Source: Muricomes intestini (GTDB lineage: Bacteria > Bacillota > Clostridia > Lachnospirales > Lachnospiraceae). Taken from it: a stretch of 64,000 nucleotides of DNA. Positions 24,991-34,132 of the stretch are shown here, piece after piece. The position numbers and the translations under genes were made by a program. Below the pieces are notes generated by a model. It was given only the letters and a program-made list of their open reading frames with translations, searched no databases and had not been told where the DNA came from. Position 1 is the stretch's first letter. Every line of letters starts with the position of its first letter. The stretch covers positions 1 through 64,000 of the forward strand of contig NZ_SLZZ01000002.1 in assembly GCF_004346165.1 (NCBI RefSeq). The letters run 5' to 3'.

Positions 24991-25914
24991 CTATTCCGTT
25001 CCCCGAAGCTTCGGGTCAAATGCGTCTCTGAGTCCGTCACCCAAAAGGTTTAAAGCCAACATTGTAGTGCAGATAAAAAATGCCGGAATAAACAGCTCAT
25101 GAGGTGCTACCCGAAGCATCTTCGTACCTTCCTTTGCCAGGATTCCCCAGCTGCTGTTAGGAGGATTAATTCCGAGCCCAATATAGCTTAAAAATGCTTC
25201 CTGAAAAATGGCGTTAGGTATTGCAAGTGTCAGATTTGTAATCAAAATACCCATAATGTTAGGAAGAATGTGTTTTACAATAATCTTAAAGTTCGATACC
25301 CCCAAAACCTTTGCAGCTGCCACAAAATCCTGCTCCTTCTGCTTGAGAACCTCTCCCCGGACAACACGGCACGTGCCGATCCAACCCACAATAATCATGG
25401 CTATAATAAGACTCTGTATTCCAGGTCCCAATACCACCATAACAAGAATCGTTACAATCAGACTTGGGATTCCGTAGATAACATCCACGATTCTCATGAT
25501 GATCATATCAACCTTGCCGCCATAATATCCTGCAATACCGCCGATCAGAGAACCGACAACCGTATTTATCAGTGTTGCAATAAACCCAATTGAAAGGGAA
25601 ACTCTGGCTCCCATCCATACACGGACCCACAAATCTCTCCCGAGGGAATCAGTTCCAAACCAGTATTCTTTTGAGATAAACTGGTTCATGGCATCTGCAT
25701 TTTGAGCTGCCATGGTATGGCTGCTCAAAATAGGAGCAAAAATTGCCAATAGTACATACAGTCCGACCAGAGCCAATGAAAAAAATGCCACTTTATTGCG
25801 GCGGATCCGTCTCCACGCATCCTGCCAGTATGACAGATTCGGTCTGGATATGGACTCCAAGCGCTCACTGTTTTTTCCTATAATTCTAAATTTATCCTTT
25901 GAAATCGTCTCCAT
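24991..25914 (-). CDS. oppC: Oligopeptide ABC transporter permease OppC
   Basis: This 307-residue permease has six membrane helices and the N-terminal extension typical of OppC. The EAA loop, which contacts the ATPases, is EQDFVAAAKVLGVSNFKIIVKHILPN near residues 192-217. It carries the family segment FWFGTDSLGRDLWVRVWMGAR in variant form. With OppB it forms the channel for imported peptides. The operon order oppA-B-C-D-F is complete. Confidence 0.93.
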   Translation of the reverse strand: METISKDKFRIIGKNSERLESISRPNLSYWQDAWRRIRRNKVAFFSLALVGLYVLLAIFAPILSSHTMAAQNADAMNQFISKEYWFGTDSLGRDLWVRVWMGARVSLSIGFIATLINTVVGSLIGGIAGYYGGKVDMIIMRIVDVIYGIPSLIVTILVMVVLGPGIQSLIIAMIIVGWIGTCRVVRGEVLKQKEQDFVAAAKVLGVSNFKIIVKHILPNIMGILITNLTLAIPNAIFQEAFLSYIGLGINPPNSSWGILAKEGTKMLRVAPHELFIPAFFICTTMLALNLLGDGLRDAFDPKLRGTE

Positions 25915-25925
25915 CTTACCTCCAC

Positions 25926-26876
25926 CTACTTTCCTGCCAGACGTACTCTCGGGTCAATAAGACCATACAAAATATCTACAATCATATTGGCAATAACAAG
26001 AAACGTCCCGTAGAAAATCGTCATACCGAGTATCATTGTGTAATCCAACATCTGCACACTTTCTACATAATATTTGCCCATGCCCGGAATCGCAAACAGG
26101 GACTCAATTACAAATGTTCCCGTCAATACTGCTGCCACAAGGGGGCCCAAAATAGTAATGACAGGCATAATTGCATTTCTAATCCGATGTTTTAAAGTAA
26201 TTCTTACATTTGACAGCCCCTTTGCTTTGGCAGTTTTGATATAATCCTGCTCCACAACCTCCAGCATACTGGCTCTCATAAGTCTCGACACACTGGCCAG
26301 CGTATAGAACCCAATCGCTATTGACGGCAGAATCGTATACTGAAAGCCCAGATACTGGGCCACGGGAAACAGCCCCCATTTAATTCCAAACAAATACTGC
26401 AGTATAGCGCCCATAATGAAATCAGGTACTGAGGTACCGATAATGGCGATAAAAATGCATACAAAGTCCAGTTTCTTTCCTCTGTTAAGAGCCGCAATAA
26501 TTCCCAGCACCAGTCCAAAGGAAATGGACATCACCAGCGCCCTTATCCCCAGATCAAAAGAATATGGGAAAGAACCTTTGATTGTGTCAATAACCGTGCG
26601 GTTTGTATATTTCATGGAGTATCCCAGATCTCCATGAATCAGGTTGTTCAAATAAGTCAGATATTGTACCGGAAGCGGCTTATCAAATCCATAGTAAGCC
26701 TCCAGATTGGCTTGTATCTCAGGTGTCATTTTCCCATTGCTGAACGGATCTCCGGGCATTAGCCTGACCAGAAAAAAAACAACCGTAATCAGCAGGAGAA
26801 TCGTAATGACTGACATTCCGATTCTTTTTAAAATATATTTTGCCATAGCTGTATTCCCTTTCTTCTTCTCTTCCAC
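25926..26876 (-). CDS. oppB: Oligopeptide ABC transporter permease OppB
   Basis: This 316-residue permease has six membrane helices, an N-terminal RLMPGDPF motif and the EAA loop EQDYIKTAKAKGLSNVRITLKHRIRN. The likely start is the ATG eleven codons downstream (MAKYILKRIG), but the upstream ATG also has a usable ribosome site, so I keep the longer form. It follows oppA after a gap of 177 bases that contains a strong hairpin, which may lower its level relative to the binding protein. Confidence 0.9.
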   Translation of the reverse strand: MEEKKKGNTAMAKYILKRIGMSVITILLLITVVFFLVRLMPGDPFSNGKMTPEIQANLEAYYGFDKPLPVQYLTYLNNLIHGDLGYSMKYTNRTVIDTIKGSFPYSFDLGIRALVMSISFGLVLGIIAALNRGKKLDFVCIFIAIIGTSVPDFIMGAILQYLFGIKWGLFPVAQYLGFQYTILPSIAIGFYTLASVSRLMRASMLEVVEQDYIKTAKAKGLSNVRITLKHRIRNAIMPVITILGPLVAAVLTGTFVIESLFAIPGMGKYYVESVQMLDYTMILGMTIFYGTFLVIANMIVDILYGLIDPRVRLAGK

Positions 26877-26991
26877 TGAATATAAGTAGATTCACTTCTA
26901 TCATTCAGGAGGGCTCTCCTTGTCAGTTTAAGTGGACATACTTATATTCGGTGAACTTTGATGGCTGTATATAAACTTTCCTTAATTGCAT

Positions 26992-27025
26992 CAAGACGGC
27001 AGTGAGTACTGCTACTGCCGTCTTG
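26992..27025 (-). promoter_or_regulatory. Intercistronic hairpin between oppA and oppB
   Basis: CAAGACGGCAGT and ACTGCCGTCTTG are perfect 12-base arms with a 10-base loop. No U-run follows on the minus strand, so it is more likely an mRNA-stabilising or partial-attenuation hairpin than a full terminator. A second inverted pair, GAATATAAGT/ACTTATATTC, lies closer to oppB. Confidence 0.6.
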
Positions 27026-27053
27026 AACAGACTTACAAATTCTCTGCTATATA

Positions 27054-28700
27054 TTAGTCTTCAAAATACGCATGTACAAAGTTATAGTTAAGGCCTACGA
27101 AATAAGTCTTAAGATCCTTCAGATTTTCATTTACAAGCATTTCCTTCTGGCGCAGCTGGAGAGGCGCTACAACTGCATCTTCACAGAAAGTCTTCTCTGC
27201 ATCAAAAAGGGCATCCATTCGTGCCTTCGGATCTGTTGTTGTGTTGGACAATTCCATATATTTGTCATAGTCTGCACTGGAATAGCCTGCATGATTATAA
27301 GTAGAGTCTGTTGTCCACAGCTCCAGGTAGGAATAGGGATCTGGGTAATCCGGTACCCAGCCTGTTATAACCATCTGATAATCTAGGTCTGCTTCCATCT
27401 GAAGTCTTTGTTTGTATGGTACCTGTTTGATATTCACTTTAATACCTAAGTTGTCCTGAAGCTGAGACTGAATAACCTCTACTTCTTTCTTATTATCCTC
27501 TGTGTCACCTGTCAGCAGTTCAAGTTTAACATCTGCCGGGGAAGCCACTCCCAAATCTGTCAGTGCTGCCTGCAGATACTCATTTGCTTTATCTTTATCT
27601 CCATTCAGCGGAAATGCTTCATATGGATATTCGTCACCGTATTCTCCATCTACGCCATTTACCTGTGGAAGGACGAATCTGGTATTAGGTGCATAAATAC
27701 CGTCATGAGACAACTTCACATAGCTTTCGCGGTCCAGAGCATAATTAATCGCAAGTCTTAAGTTTTTGCTTGCAAGAGGACTTCCCTCGGTCTGGTTCAT
27801 CATAATGTAGTCATTGGCACCATCATAATAAGATATTGTCTTGTCTTTATAATTTGCACTTAAGGAGGTAGGTACATCAGCAAAATCAAGGTCACCGGAA
27901 TCGAACATGGCAACCGCCGTAGCCTGTTCCTGAACCGTAAGAACCTCTACCTCATCCAGCTTTATGCTGTCAGTATCCCAATATTTATCATTCTTAGCCA
28001 GTGTTATTCTATCTCCGTGAGCCCATTTTGACACTTTGAAAGGTCCGTTATATACGTTGTTTTCCGGCTCTGCCGCAAAATCCTTTCCATATTTTTCAAC
28101 CAGATCCTGGCGGGTTGGAGCAAAGGATGCATTTGAAAGCATTGCCAGGAAGTAAGATGCCGGATGCTCCAGCGTGATAACAACTGTAGATTCGTCTGGT
28201 GCAGAAACACCCAGTTCTTCCACCGGCAATTCTCCCGAATTAACCTTATCAGCATTCTTGATGATCATGCCAATAAATGCATACTCACTCGCTGTGGCAG
28301 GATCTTCCAGACGCTGTATTCCGTATACAAAGTCTTGCGCTTTTACCTTTTCGCCGTCGCTCCAATAGCTCTCTCTCAGCTTAAAGGTATATGTAAGCCC
28401 ATCATCCGATATCTCATAGGACTCCGCTGCTGCCGGTTTTACATCCCCACTGTCATTTCTCATGAGGGTGTCAAAAAGGTGATAGCACACCGTGGCGCTG
28501 GGAATAGAATTGGCAAGCTGCGGATCTAGCGTCGGAGGTTCAGCCGTAACCGAATACCGGAGGGTGTTGCCGTCGCTGCTTTTAGCACTGTCTGACTTTT
28601 TGTCCTTGTCTTCTACAGATGATGTCGGTGTGGAACATCCTGCCAGAAGACCTACAACAAATGTCGCTGTCATTAGCATTGCAAGAATCTTCTTCTTCAT
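27054..28700 (-). CDS. oppA: Oligopeptide-binding lipoprotein OppA
   Basis: This 548-residue binding protein is anchored by a lipobox in VVGLLAGCSTP (Cys near residue 22). The SBP family 5 pattern is clear: RYSVTAEPPTLDPQLANS, YHLFDTLMRND, GLTYTFKLRESYWSDGEKVKAQDFVYGIQR and a C-terminal WVPDYPDPYSYLELW. It captures peptides outside the cell for the OppBCDF importer. Length suits oligopeptides rather than dipeptides. Two related palindromic sites lie in its upstream region. Confidence 0.94.
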   Translation of the reverse strand: MKKKILAMLMTATFVVGLLAGCSTPTSSVEDKDKKSDSAKSSDGNTLRYSVTAEPPTLDPQLANSIPSATVCYHLFDTLMRNDSGDVKPAAAESYEISDDGLTYTFKLRESYWSDGEKVKAQDFVYGIQRLEDPATASEYAFIGMIIKNADKVNSGELPVEELGVSAPDESTVVITLEHPASYFLAMLSNASFAPTRQDLVEKYGKDFAAEPENNVYNGPFKVSKWAHGDRITLAKNDKYWDTDSIKLDEVEVLTVQEQATAVAMFDSGDLDFADVPTSLSANYKDKTISYYDGANDYIMMNQTEGSPLASKNLRLAINYALDRESYVKLSHDGIYAPNTRFVLPQVNGVDGEYGDEYPYEAFPLNGDKDKANEYLQAALTDLGVASPADVKLELLTGDTEDNKKEVEVIQSQLQDNLGIKVNIKQVPYKQRLQMEADLDYQMVITGWVPDYPDPYSYLELWTTDSTYNHAGYSSADYDKYMELSNTTTDPKARMDALFDAEKTFCEDAVVAPLQLRQKEMLVNENLKDLKTYFVGLNYNFVHAYFED

Positions 28701-28763
28701 AAAATCTCTCCTTTTCTTTACAATTGTAGGGAAATGTTTCTTTATAATTTAACAAGCCTTTTA

Positions 28764-28780
28764 TTAGACTTATAAAACTA
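28764..28780. promoter_or_regulatory. Degenerate palindrome upstream of oppA
   Basis: TTAGACTTATAAAACTA resembles the perfect palindrome at 28895..28912, with one half-site decayed. It lies about 65 bases upstream of the oppA start. It is probably a second binding site for the same regulator. Confidence 0.45.
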
Positions 28781-28894
28781 TCAAGCTTTTGCTGTGCAGC
28801 CCCCGACCACCATTGCCGGAAAATAATTTGCTCCTATTGTACCATAAATCCGGGCTGCCTAGTTAATTTTTTATATAAATCATGTAGTTATTGT

Positions 28895-28912
28895 ATAGAC
28901 TTATAAGTCTAT
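28895..28912. promoter_or_regulatory. Perfect 18-bp palindrome upstream of oppA
   Basis: ATAGACTTATAAGTCTAT is its own reverse complement. It lies in the 300-base gap between the GH127 gene and oppA. Its half-site TAGACT recurs at the hypD-activase promoter (38264..38291). The rest of this gap is AT-rich and I see no gene in it. Confidence 0.6.
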
Positions 28913-29004
28913 TACTCTTTCTTATAACAATTCTTTTTATATAATACCATCTTGTTTATTATTTATCAATCTTATTTTTGGACTGCAGGCACAATTTCCA
29001 GCTA

Positions 29005-31389
29005 TTAACTAAGGGACTCCGTCCAAAAATACACATGGTATGGCCCCTCTGAAATTTGATATAAAGGAACAAACTGCAGTGCCTTGTACTGGAAAACAAG
29101 GGGCTTTTCCCCCCGGACAATCGTCTCTTCCAAAGTATCTTCATTAAGAGGTATATGCAGATACTCCCTTTGACCGGAAAGCGCTGCCAATATGTAGGGG
29201 CCATAAGCCAAAGCCGCAAGTCCAGCATTATCAGGTGTGTGCTCCAGACGCAGCCTGCATGGGAAATGAATCATAACAGAAATTTTTCCGTCCCTTTCCC
29301 ATTCATCCTCTGACACTGCAAGCTGCAGGTATCCGTCTTCCTGCCTGTGGCATATTTTTCTTTTTCCATTGACAGACACCTCCGGTGGATCTGCACACCA
29401 GTAAGGCTGCCTAATCTTCAAATGCCAGCTTTCACTTCCAGATGCCTGGTCATCACGCCGCAGGCGCAGAGTGATTTGGCCCGGTCGTTCTTCCTGCACC
29501 ATCTGCGTTACGCAAATTTCCTTTTCCTTCCAATATGCTTTGGATTCAAGGAAAAGGTTTACATATAACGTGTCCTGGTCCTGATAGTAAATAGAATCAA
29601 TATATTTAAAATGGTTCTCCATGCCTGTACCATGGCAGCACGTATTTTCTCTTTCAAATCTTTTTGAAAATCCGGAACCCATGGGTAGAAAATAGACGGT
29701 TTCTCCGCTTGGTTTTTTGTCCAGTGATGCCAGGATATGATTTTGCATGGTCCGCTCATAATAGTCCATGTAGGAGGCATAAGGCTCATACTGGTACAGC
29801 ACTCTCGTCAGCTTCAGCATATTATAGGATGCACAGCTCTCTGCGGTGTTCTCTGTCAGGTATGCTCCTATCCTGCCTCTGCCATGAAACATTTCTGTCT
29901 CGCCGGTTCCCCCAACCGCATAACAGTGTCCCGTTGTGACCGATTCCCAGAAAAACTTTGCAATATCGTAATACCGTCTTTCTCCCGATGCCTCATAAAT
30001 CTTCATTGCACCTACAATCTGAGGTATATGCTGGTTTGCATGCATTCCGTCAAGTGCATCCATCTTCATTTCCATAGGCAGGAACAGTCTGTCATTGTCA
30101 AACATTTTTGCCGCCTGCAGATAGGTTTCCTTCCTGGATCTCAAATACAATTCCGCCAGGCTTTCATTGATTCCGCCAAATTCCCCGGCAATATATATAC
30201 TCCACATCTTTAACCTTTGTCCTTGATTTAATCTATTCAGGCGTTGGAAAATCCATTCTCCTATTTTGTCTGCTATCTCCAGTGCCTCTGATATTCCCGC
30301 CCATTTTTCACAATCTAGCAGACCCGCAAGAATTTTGTGCAGGGTATAATAGGGGGCCCATATTTGGGGATATGGGGTATATGTTTCCAAAAGATCGAAC
30401 TGTTCTTCCGAATATGCACTCAAAAAGCCGGGAGAATATCCCCTTTCTTCCGACAGCGTCTTCTGGCACTGCTTCAGACTCTTTACCATGTAGCAGGCCT
30501 TCTCGAGAATCCGGATCTCACCTGTGGCGTGAAAGCACAGAGCCAGCGCAGACAGGTAATGCCCTGTGGTATGTCCCCGCAGCAAACCCTCAGGAGAGTC
30601 CCACCCTGTCATGGGAGAAGCGCCTTTTGTATCAAGTCCTGCTTCCCGGCGGAAATTATAAAGCATCTGGTCATCGTCTGTTCCAAGCAGAAATGTGAGC
30701 ATACGGGTCTGTGCCCCGAAAAATTCATTCTCACCTGTCAGAGCAACTCTGCTGGGCCCCTGATTATCAGCAAGGCTGGTCACTTTCTGCAAAACCGGAG
30801 CAGGGTGAGCCGCCGCAGCTAATGTATTCTTTTCAGCAGATGAACTCTCTTCAAAATATATATAGGCTTCCACGGAAAAATTCTCTTCCTCTCCAGTCTT
30901 TTTATCTCTTTGTTTTCTGCCCTTAAGATATCCCTCCACCTTATGTGTGCCGGCCTCCTTACTTGTAAAGCTCATCCCACATTCCCACACGGCTTCATGC
31001 ATAAAATACCCGGTTTCTGTACGTACAGGTACATAAAAGGGCAGGTAACACCCCACGTTTACCTGCCCTTTCAGGTGGATTGGATATACATCCAAAATAT
31101 GTATTTCACTCTTGTTCTCTATAAGAGTGACCTTGAACTCCTTCTTTTCTTCTGCACCTTTGCAGGTAAGAAAAGCCGTAAGCTTTACAGTACGGCTGCC
31201 CATCCCGCAGGTTGGCCTCGTTACCTTTCCTGTCCGCGTTATGTAACGTTCGTCCTCAGATTCCCAACGGATGCGGGAACCGTACTTTCCTTTCACCGGA
31301 AGTATCAGATCGCTTTCTACGGTATTCAGATTCCCAATGTATAATGCCTCCCGGTCCTTTTGTACTGTCTCTTTATCTGTCAGCTTCAT
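29005..31389 (-). CDS. GH127-type beta-L-arabinofuranosidase (DUF1680)
   Basis: This 794-residue protein has an N-terminal Ig-like domain (about 10-95, with RWESEDERYITRTGKV) and a GH127 (alpha/alpha)6 barrel. The barrel carries the family marks GGINESLAELY, AVGGTGETEMF, ENTAESCASYNMLKL and ENTCCHGTGMENH; the Glu and the CC pair match the Zn-Cys/Glu active site known from HypBA1. Family members release beta-L-arabinofuranose, including from arabinosylated hydroxyproline of plant glycoproteins. There is no signal peptide, so it acts inside the cell on imported glycans or glycopeptides. Its start overlaps the nrdG stop as ATGA. Its exact substrate is inferred. Confidence 0.88.
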   Translation of the reverse strand: MKLTDKETVQKDREALYIGNLNTVESDLILPVKGKYGSRIRWESEDERYITRTGKVTRPTCGMGSRTVKLTAFLTCKGAEEKKEFKVTLIENKSEIHILDVYPIHLKGQVNVGCYLPFYVPVRTETGYFMHEAVWECGMSFTSKEAGTHKVEGYLKGRKQRDKKTGEEENFSVEAYIYFEESSSAEKNTLAAAAHPAPVLQKVTSLADNQGPSRVALTGENEFFGAQTRMLTFLLGTDDDQMLYNFRREAGLDTKGASPMTGWDSPEGLLRGHTTGHYLSALALCFHATGEIRILEKACYMVKSLKQCQKTLSEERGYSPGFLSAYSEEQFDLLETYTPYPQIWAPYYTLHKILAGLLDCEKWAGISEALEIADKIGEWIFQRLNRLNQGQRLKMWSIYIAGEFGGINESLAELYLRSRKETYLQAAKMFDNDRLFLPMEMKMDALDGMHANQHIPQIVGAMKIYEASGERRYYDIAKFFWESVTTGHCYAVGGTGETEMFHGRGRIGAYLTENTAESCASYNMLKLTRVLYQYEPYASYMDYYERTMQNHILASLDKKPSGETVYFLPMGSGFSKRFERENTCCHGTGMENHFKYIDSIYYQDQDTLYVNLFLESKAYWKEKEICVTQMVQEERPGQITLRLRRDDQASGSESWHLKIRQPYWCADPPEVSVNGKRKICHRQEDGYLQLAVSEDEWERDGKISVMIHFPCRLRLEHTPDNAGLAALAYGPYILAALSGQREYLHIPLNEDTLEETIVRGEKPLVFQYKALQFVPLYQISEGPYHVYFWTESLS

Positions 31390-32084
31390 GATTCTATTCC
31401 TCTCAATTTTGCATTAGGGATATTCTTCCTCACAATTTCCAACGCCTGTTTCATGATGTCCTTAGTATACCCGCGCAGGCCCGGCTGAATCAAATCACCG
31501 GAATCCACAAACCCCTGAAGATAATATCTTTCGGCACCCTTGAGCCATCGACCGATCGCCGCAAAATCATCCCTCTTGTGCAGTTCCCTTACAACTGTAG
31601 TTCTGAATTCATAAGGCACAACACCTGACATCAAGAAGTCCACACTCTGCAGGATATTCTCCAGGTGATATCCCTCTATCCCGATAGTCTTGCCGTATTT
31701 GTTTGGGGCATTCTTAATATCCATTGCCACATAGTCAATTAAATCCTGTTCCACGAGGCGCCGTAAAAGTGCAATGTTACTTCCATTTGTATCCAATTTC
31801 ACCACATAGCCAAGTTCTTTTATCTTTTTAATAAACTCCTCAATATCCGGCTGGAGCAAAGGTTCTCCTCCCGTAATGCATACCCCATCGAGAATTCCTT
31901 GGCGCCTGCGCAAGAATTTGAAAACATCTTCCTCTGGTATACTATTGAGAGGGTCTATCTCTGTCACAAGTGATGCATTGTGGCAAAAAGGGCAACGGAA
32001 ATTACAGCCTGCCGCAAAAATCGTACACGCCACCTTTTCCGGATAATCCAGAAGTGTAAGTTTTTGTAAGCCCTGAATATTCAT
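31386..32084 (-). CDS. nrdG: Anaerobic ribonucleotide reductase activating protein
   Basis: This 232-residue radical SAM enzyme puts the glycyl radical onto NrdD. The cluster motif is CNFRCPFCHN near 27-36, and GGEPLLQPDI forms the SAM-binding region. It resembles the longer NrdG type common in Clostridia (TIGR02495-like). Unusually, it lies 9 kb from nrdD and is coupled to a GH127 gene by a four-base overlap. A general pyruvate-formate-lyase-type activase role cannot be excluded, but the N-terminal LQKLTLLDYPEKVACTIF strongly suggests the ribonucleotide reductase activase family. Confidence 0.88.
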   Translation of the reverse strand: MNIQGLQKLTLLDYPEKVACTIFAAGCNFRCPFCHNASLVTEIDPLNSIPEEDVFKFLRRRQGILDGVCITGGEPLLQPDIEEFIKKIKELGYVVKLDTNGSNIALLRRLVEQDLIDYVAMDIKNAPNKYGKTIGIEGYHLENILQSVDFLMSGVVPYEFRTTVVRELHKRDDFAAIGRWLKGAERYYLQGFVDSGDLIQPGLRGYTKDIMKQALEIVRKNIPNAKLRGIES

Positions 32085-32151
32085 CTTACCGCCTCCTCCT
32101 GCAAATGAACTATTGCAGACATCCAGATCAGAACCAAGCTCAAAAACCTGC

Positions 32152-32736
32152 TTAGTTCTGATCTACTGCAAAATGTTCCATCATAATCGGCATATATTCT
32201 TTACTGTATTCTTTCAAAGAATAATTTCCTTTGTTCAGACACCATTCTGAAACCAAAGCCCTCTCACACAGAGCATAATATTTCACAATCTCCCCGATGG
32301 ATTTATCATTCCGTATCTCCCGCTTCTTTTGTCCCTCTTCCACAATTCTTGCAATCAGGCGGTAATATAATCTGTTCTGGTCGAGAAGATTCCTCTGCCC
32401 TTTTGCAACCAACTGTGTAGAATACAAAGATGCCAGCAAATCAATATTAATCTTTTCCTCTATCATAGCATGTAATTTATAATTCAGATACAAAAGCTTA
32501 TCATAGCTATTCATTTCCTGATCCATCTGCGCATTTAACTCTTCATAATAGTCGTCAAAAACAGTAGACAGGGTACTTAACAATTCATCCTTTGTGCTGA
32601 AATAATAATAAAATGATCCCTTCGATGTCCCTGACAATTCAATAATATCATCCACCGTAGTCCGGTCATACCCTTTATCATAAAACATTTTCCATGCCGC
32701 AGACACAATTCTGGCCTTTACACTTTTCTCTTCCAT
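32152..32736 (-). CDS. TetR-family regulator
   Basis: This 194-residue regulator has an N-terminal TetR HTH: ARIVSAAWKMFYDKGYDRTTVDDIIELSGTSKGSFYYYFSTKDELL. The C-terminal ligand domain has no clear relatives by eye. It lies 67 bases upstream of nrdG and GH127 in the same direction, so it may regulate them and itself. The palindromes near oppA and the hypD activase have the form often bound by TetR dimers, which makes it one candidate for those sites too. The ligand is unknown. Confidence 0.88.
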   Translation of the reverse strand: MEEKSVKARIVSAAWKMFYDKGYDRTTVDDIIELSGTSKGSFYYYFSTKDELLSTLSTVFDDYYEELNAQMDQEMNSYDKLLYLNYKLHAMIEEKINIDLLASLYSTQLVAKGQRNLLDQNRLYYRLIARIVEEGQKKREIRNDKSIGEIVKYYALCERALVSEWCLNKGNYSLKEYSKEYMPIMMEHFAVDQN

Positions 32737-32808
32737 TCATTCACCCATATATTCCTTCTTCTGTTAAACTTTGTCCGCTCTATTTTATCATAAAATAGAA
32801 AACATGCA

Positions 32809-32842
32809 AAGGGCCGAACTCCATTATAAAAGTTCGGCCCTT
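32809..32842 (-). terminator. Terminator after proC
   Basis: AAGGGCCGAACT and AGTTCGGCCCTT form a perfect 12-base stem with a 10-base loop. On the minus strand it is followed by TTGCATGTTTTC. It separates proC from the TetR gene. Confidence 0.75.
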
Positions 32843-32880
32843 CGAAATTTAAATATTTAAATTGTACCTCTGAAAACTTA

Positions 32881-33675
32881 TTACATATGTTTAGACATAT
32901 CGGTGCACACTTTCATAGACTCTATCACAGCACTCCTAAAGCCTCTAGCTTCCAGTGTGCGCACTGCCTCAATTGTTGTTCCGGCCGGCGAGCATACCAT
33001 ATCTTTTAATTCACCCGGGTGTTTTCCAGTCTCCAGAACCATCTTGGCACTTCCATATACGCTCTGTGCCGCAAACTTATAGGCCTGTGCCCTGGGCATG
33101 CCGTCAGCTACTGCCGCATCAGCCATTGCCTCAATAAACATAAATACATAAGCCGGAGAGCTTCCACTTACAGATACGACCACATCCATCAAGTGCTCCG
33201 GCACAACCTCTACCTTTCCAAAAGCACTCAGGATATCAACGGCATATTTCAGTTCTTCCTGCGTCACGTGCCCATTTGCGCAGGCTGCCGTCATGCCCTC
33301 TCCTACCATAGCAGGTGTATTTGGCATTGTACGGATAATCTTTACCGGTTTACCGAACTGTTCCTCCAGCCAGGCAAGACTCTTTCCTGGTGCTATCGTG
33401 ATAATCAGCTTATCCTCTGTTATCAGATCCTTTATTCCCTCAATAGCAGATGCATAGAATTGGGGCTTGACAGAAAGAATAATAACCTTCGACTTCTCCG
33501 CCACTTCCCTGTTGTCATCTGTTACATTAATTCCGTACGCAGCTTTCGTTTTTTCTCTTCCCGGTGCAAAAACATCAGAGCCTATTATTTCCTCTGCTTT
33601 GAAGACACCTTTCTTTATAATCCCACCCATAATAGCACCTGCCATATTGCCTGTTCCGATAAATCCTAACTGCAT
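32881..33675 (-). CDS. proC: Pyrroline-5-carboxylate reductase
   Basis: This protein of about 264 residues reduces delta-1-pyrroline-5-carboxylate to L-proline with NAD(P)H. The start MQLGFIGTGNMAGAIMGG is chosen because AAGGAGG precedes it; the longer frame would run into the operator region. The Rossmann motif GFIGTGNMA is at the very N-terminus, and the C-terminal VCSPAGTTIEAVRTLE is the family signature. Next to hypD it most likely serves hydroxyproline breakdown: HypD makes pyrroline-5-carboxylate and ProC turns it into proline. Its promoter carries three TTGTATACAA-type boxes. Confidence 0.95.
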   Translation of the reverse strand: MQLGFIGTGNMAGAIMGGIIKKGVFKAEEIIGSDVFAPGREKTKAAYGINVTDDNREVAEKSKVIILSVKPQFYASAIEGIKDLITEDKLIITIAPGKSLAWLEEQFGKPVKIIRTMPNTPAMVGEGMTAACANGHVTQEELKYAVDILSAFGKVEVVPEHLMDVVVSVSGSSPAYVFMFIEAMADAAVADGMPRAQAYKFAAQSVYGSAKMVLETGKHPGELKDMVCSPAGTTIEAVRTLEARGFRSAVIESMKVCTDMSKHM

Positions 33676-33712
33676 GATGTTCCTCCTTGTTATATTTTTA
33701 TCAATCAGCCTT

Positions 33713-33736
33713 AAAGGGGACAGTCCCCTTTTTTGA
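33713..33736. repeat. GGGGACAGTCCCC palindrome
   Basis: AAAGGGGACAGTCCCCTTTT is a near-perfect palindrome resembling the GGGTCAGACCC family seen elsewhere. It lies in the 5' untranslated region of proC, downstream of the operator boxes. Confidence 0.5.
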
Positions 33737-33739
33737 TTT

Positions 33740-33814
33740 TTGTATACACTTCTTTTATTTGTATACAATTTTCTCTTTTGAATACAATATAACACTATGT
33801 ATAATTATTGTCAA
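33740..33814 (-). promoter_or_regulatory. proC promoter with three GntR-type operator boxes
   Basis: The promoter on the minus strand is TTGACA (33814-33809), a 17-base spacer and TATATT (33791-33786). Three boxes, TTGAATACAA at 33778, TTGTATACAA at 33759 and TTGTATACAC at 33740, begin exactly 19 bases apart and run from the -10 box into the transcript. The layout fits repression. The same box occurs twice at the divergent gntR promoter. Confidence 0.75.
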
Positions 33815-33826
33815 TCGTTTTGGCCG

Positions 33827-34096
33827 CTATTTTACTAGAAAACTACTTTCTTTTTCCAATGGCATTTCCTCTGTATCTATCCATTCTATTGATATGAAAT
33901 CTCCCCGGTTCAGCCCCTCTAAAAGTTTATGAATCATGAACTCTCTGCCTTGAATTTCCATACTTACAGTGCCGTCCCATTCATTTTTCACCCAGCCTGT
34001 CAGGTTTAAAGATCCGGCAAGATACTTTGCCGTATAGCGAAAACCAACGCCCTGAACTCTTCCATGAAATGTAATATGCTTTCTTACCTCCGCCAT
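33827..34096 (-). CDS. acyP: Acylphosphatase
   Basis: This 90-residue protein hydrolyses the carboxyl-phosphate bond of acylphosphates. The signature is GRVQGVGFRYTAKYLA with the catalytic Arg; the partner Asn is in GWVKNEWDGTV. The start MAEVRKHI is chosen for normal length and a GAGGTG site upstream; an ATG seven codons earlier is possible. It lies between proC and the divergent gntR, but I see no functional link to either. Confidence 0.9.
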   Translation of the reverse strand: MAEVRKHITFHGRVQGVGFRYTAKYLAGSLNLTGWVKNEWDGTVSMEIQGREFMIHKLLEGLNRGDFISIEWIDTEEMPLEKESSFLVK

Positions 34097-34132
34097 TTTT
34101 TCACCTCTTTTTTTCATACATTTTATCACAGG

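Noticed and set aside
33676-33795. Longer proC reading frame with 40 extra N-terminal residues
   Set aside because: The extension runs through the operator boxes and a palindrome. The ATG at 33675 has an ideal AAGGAGG and begins exactly at the Rossmann strand.
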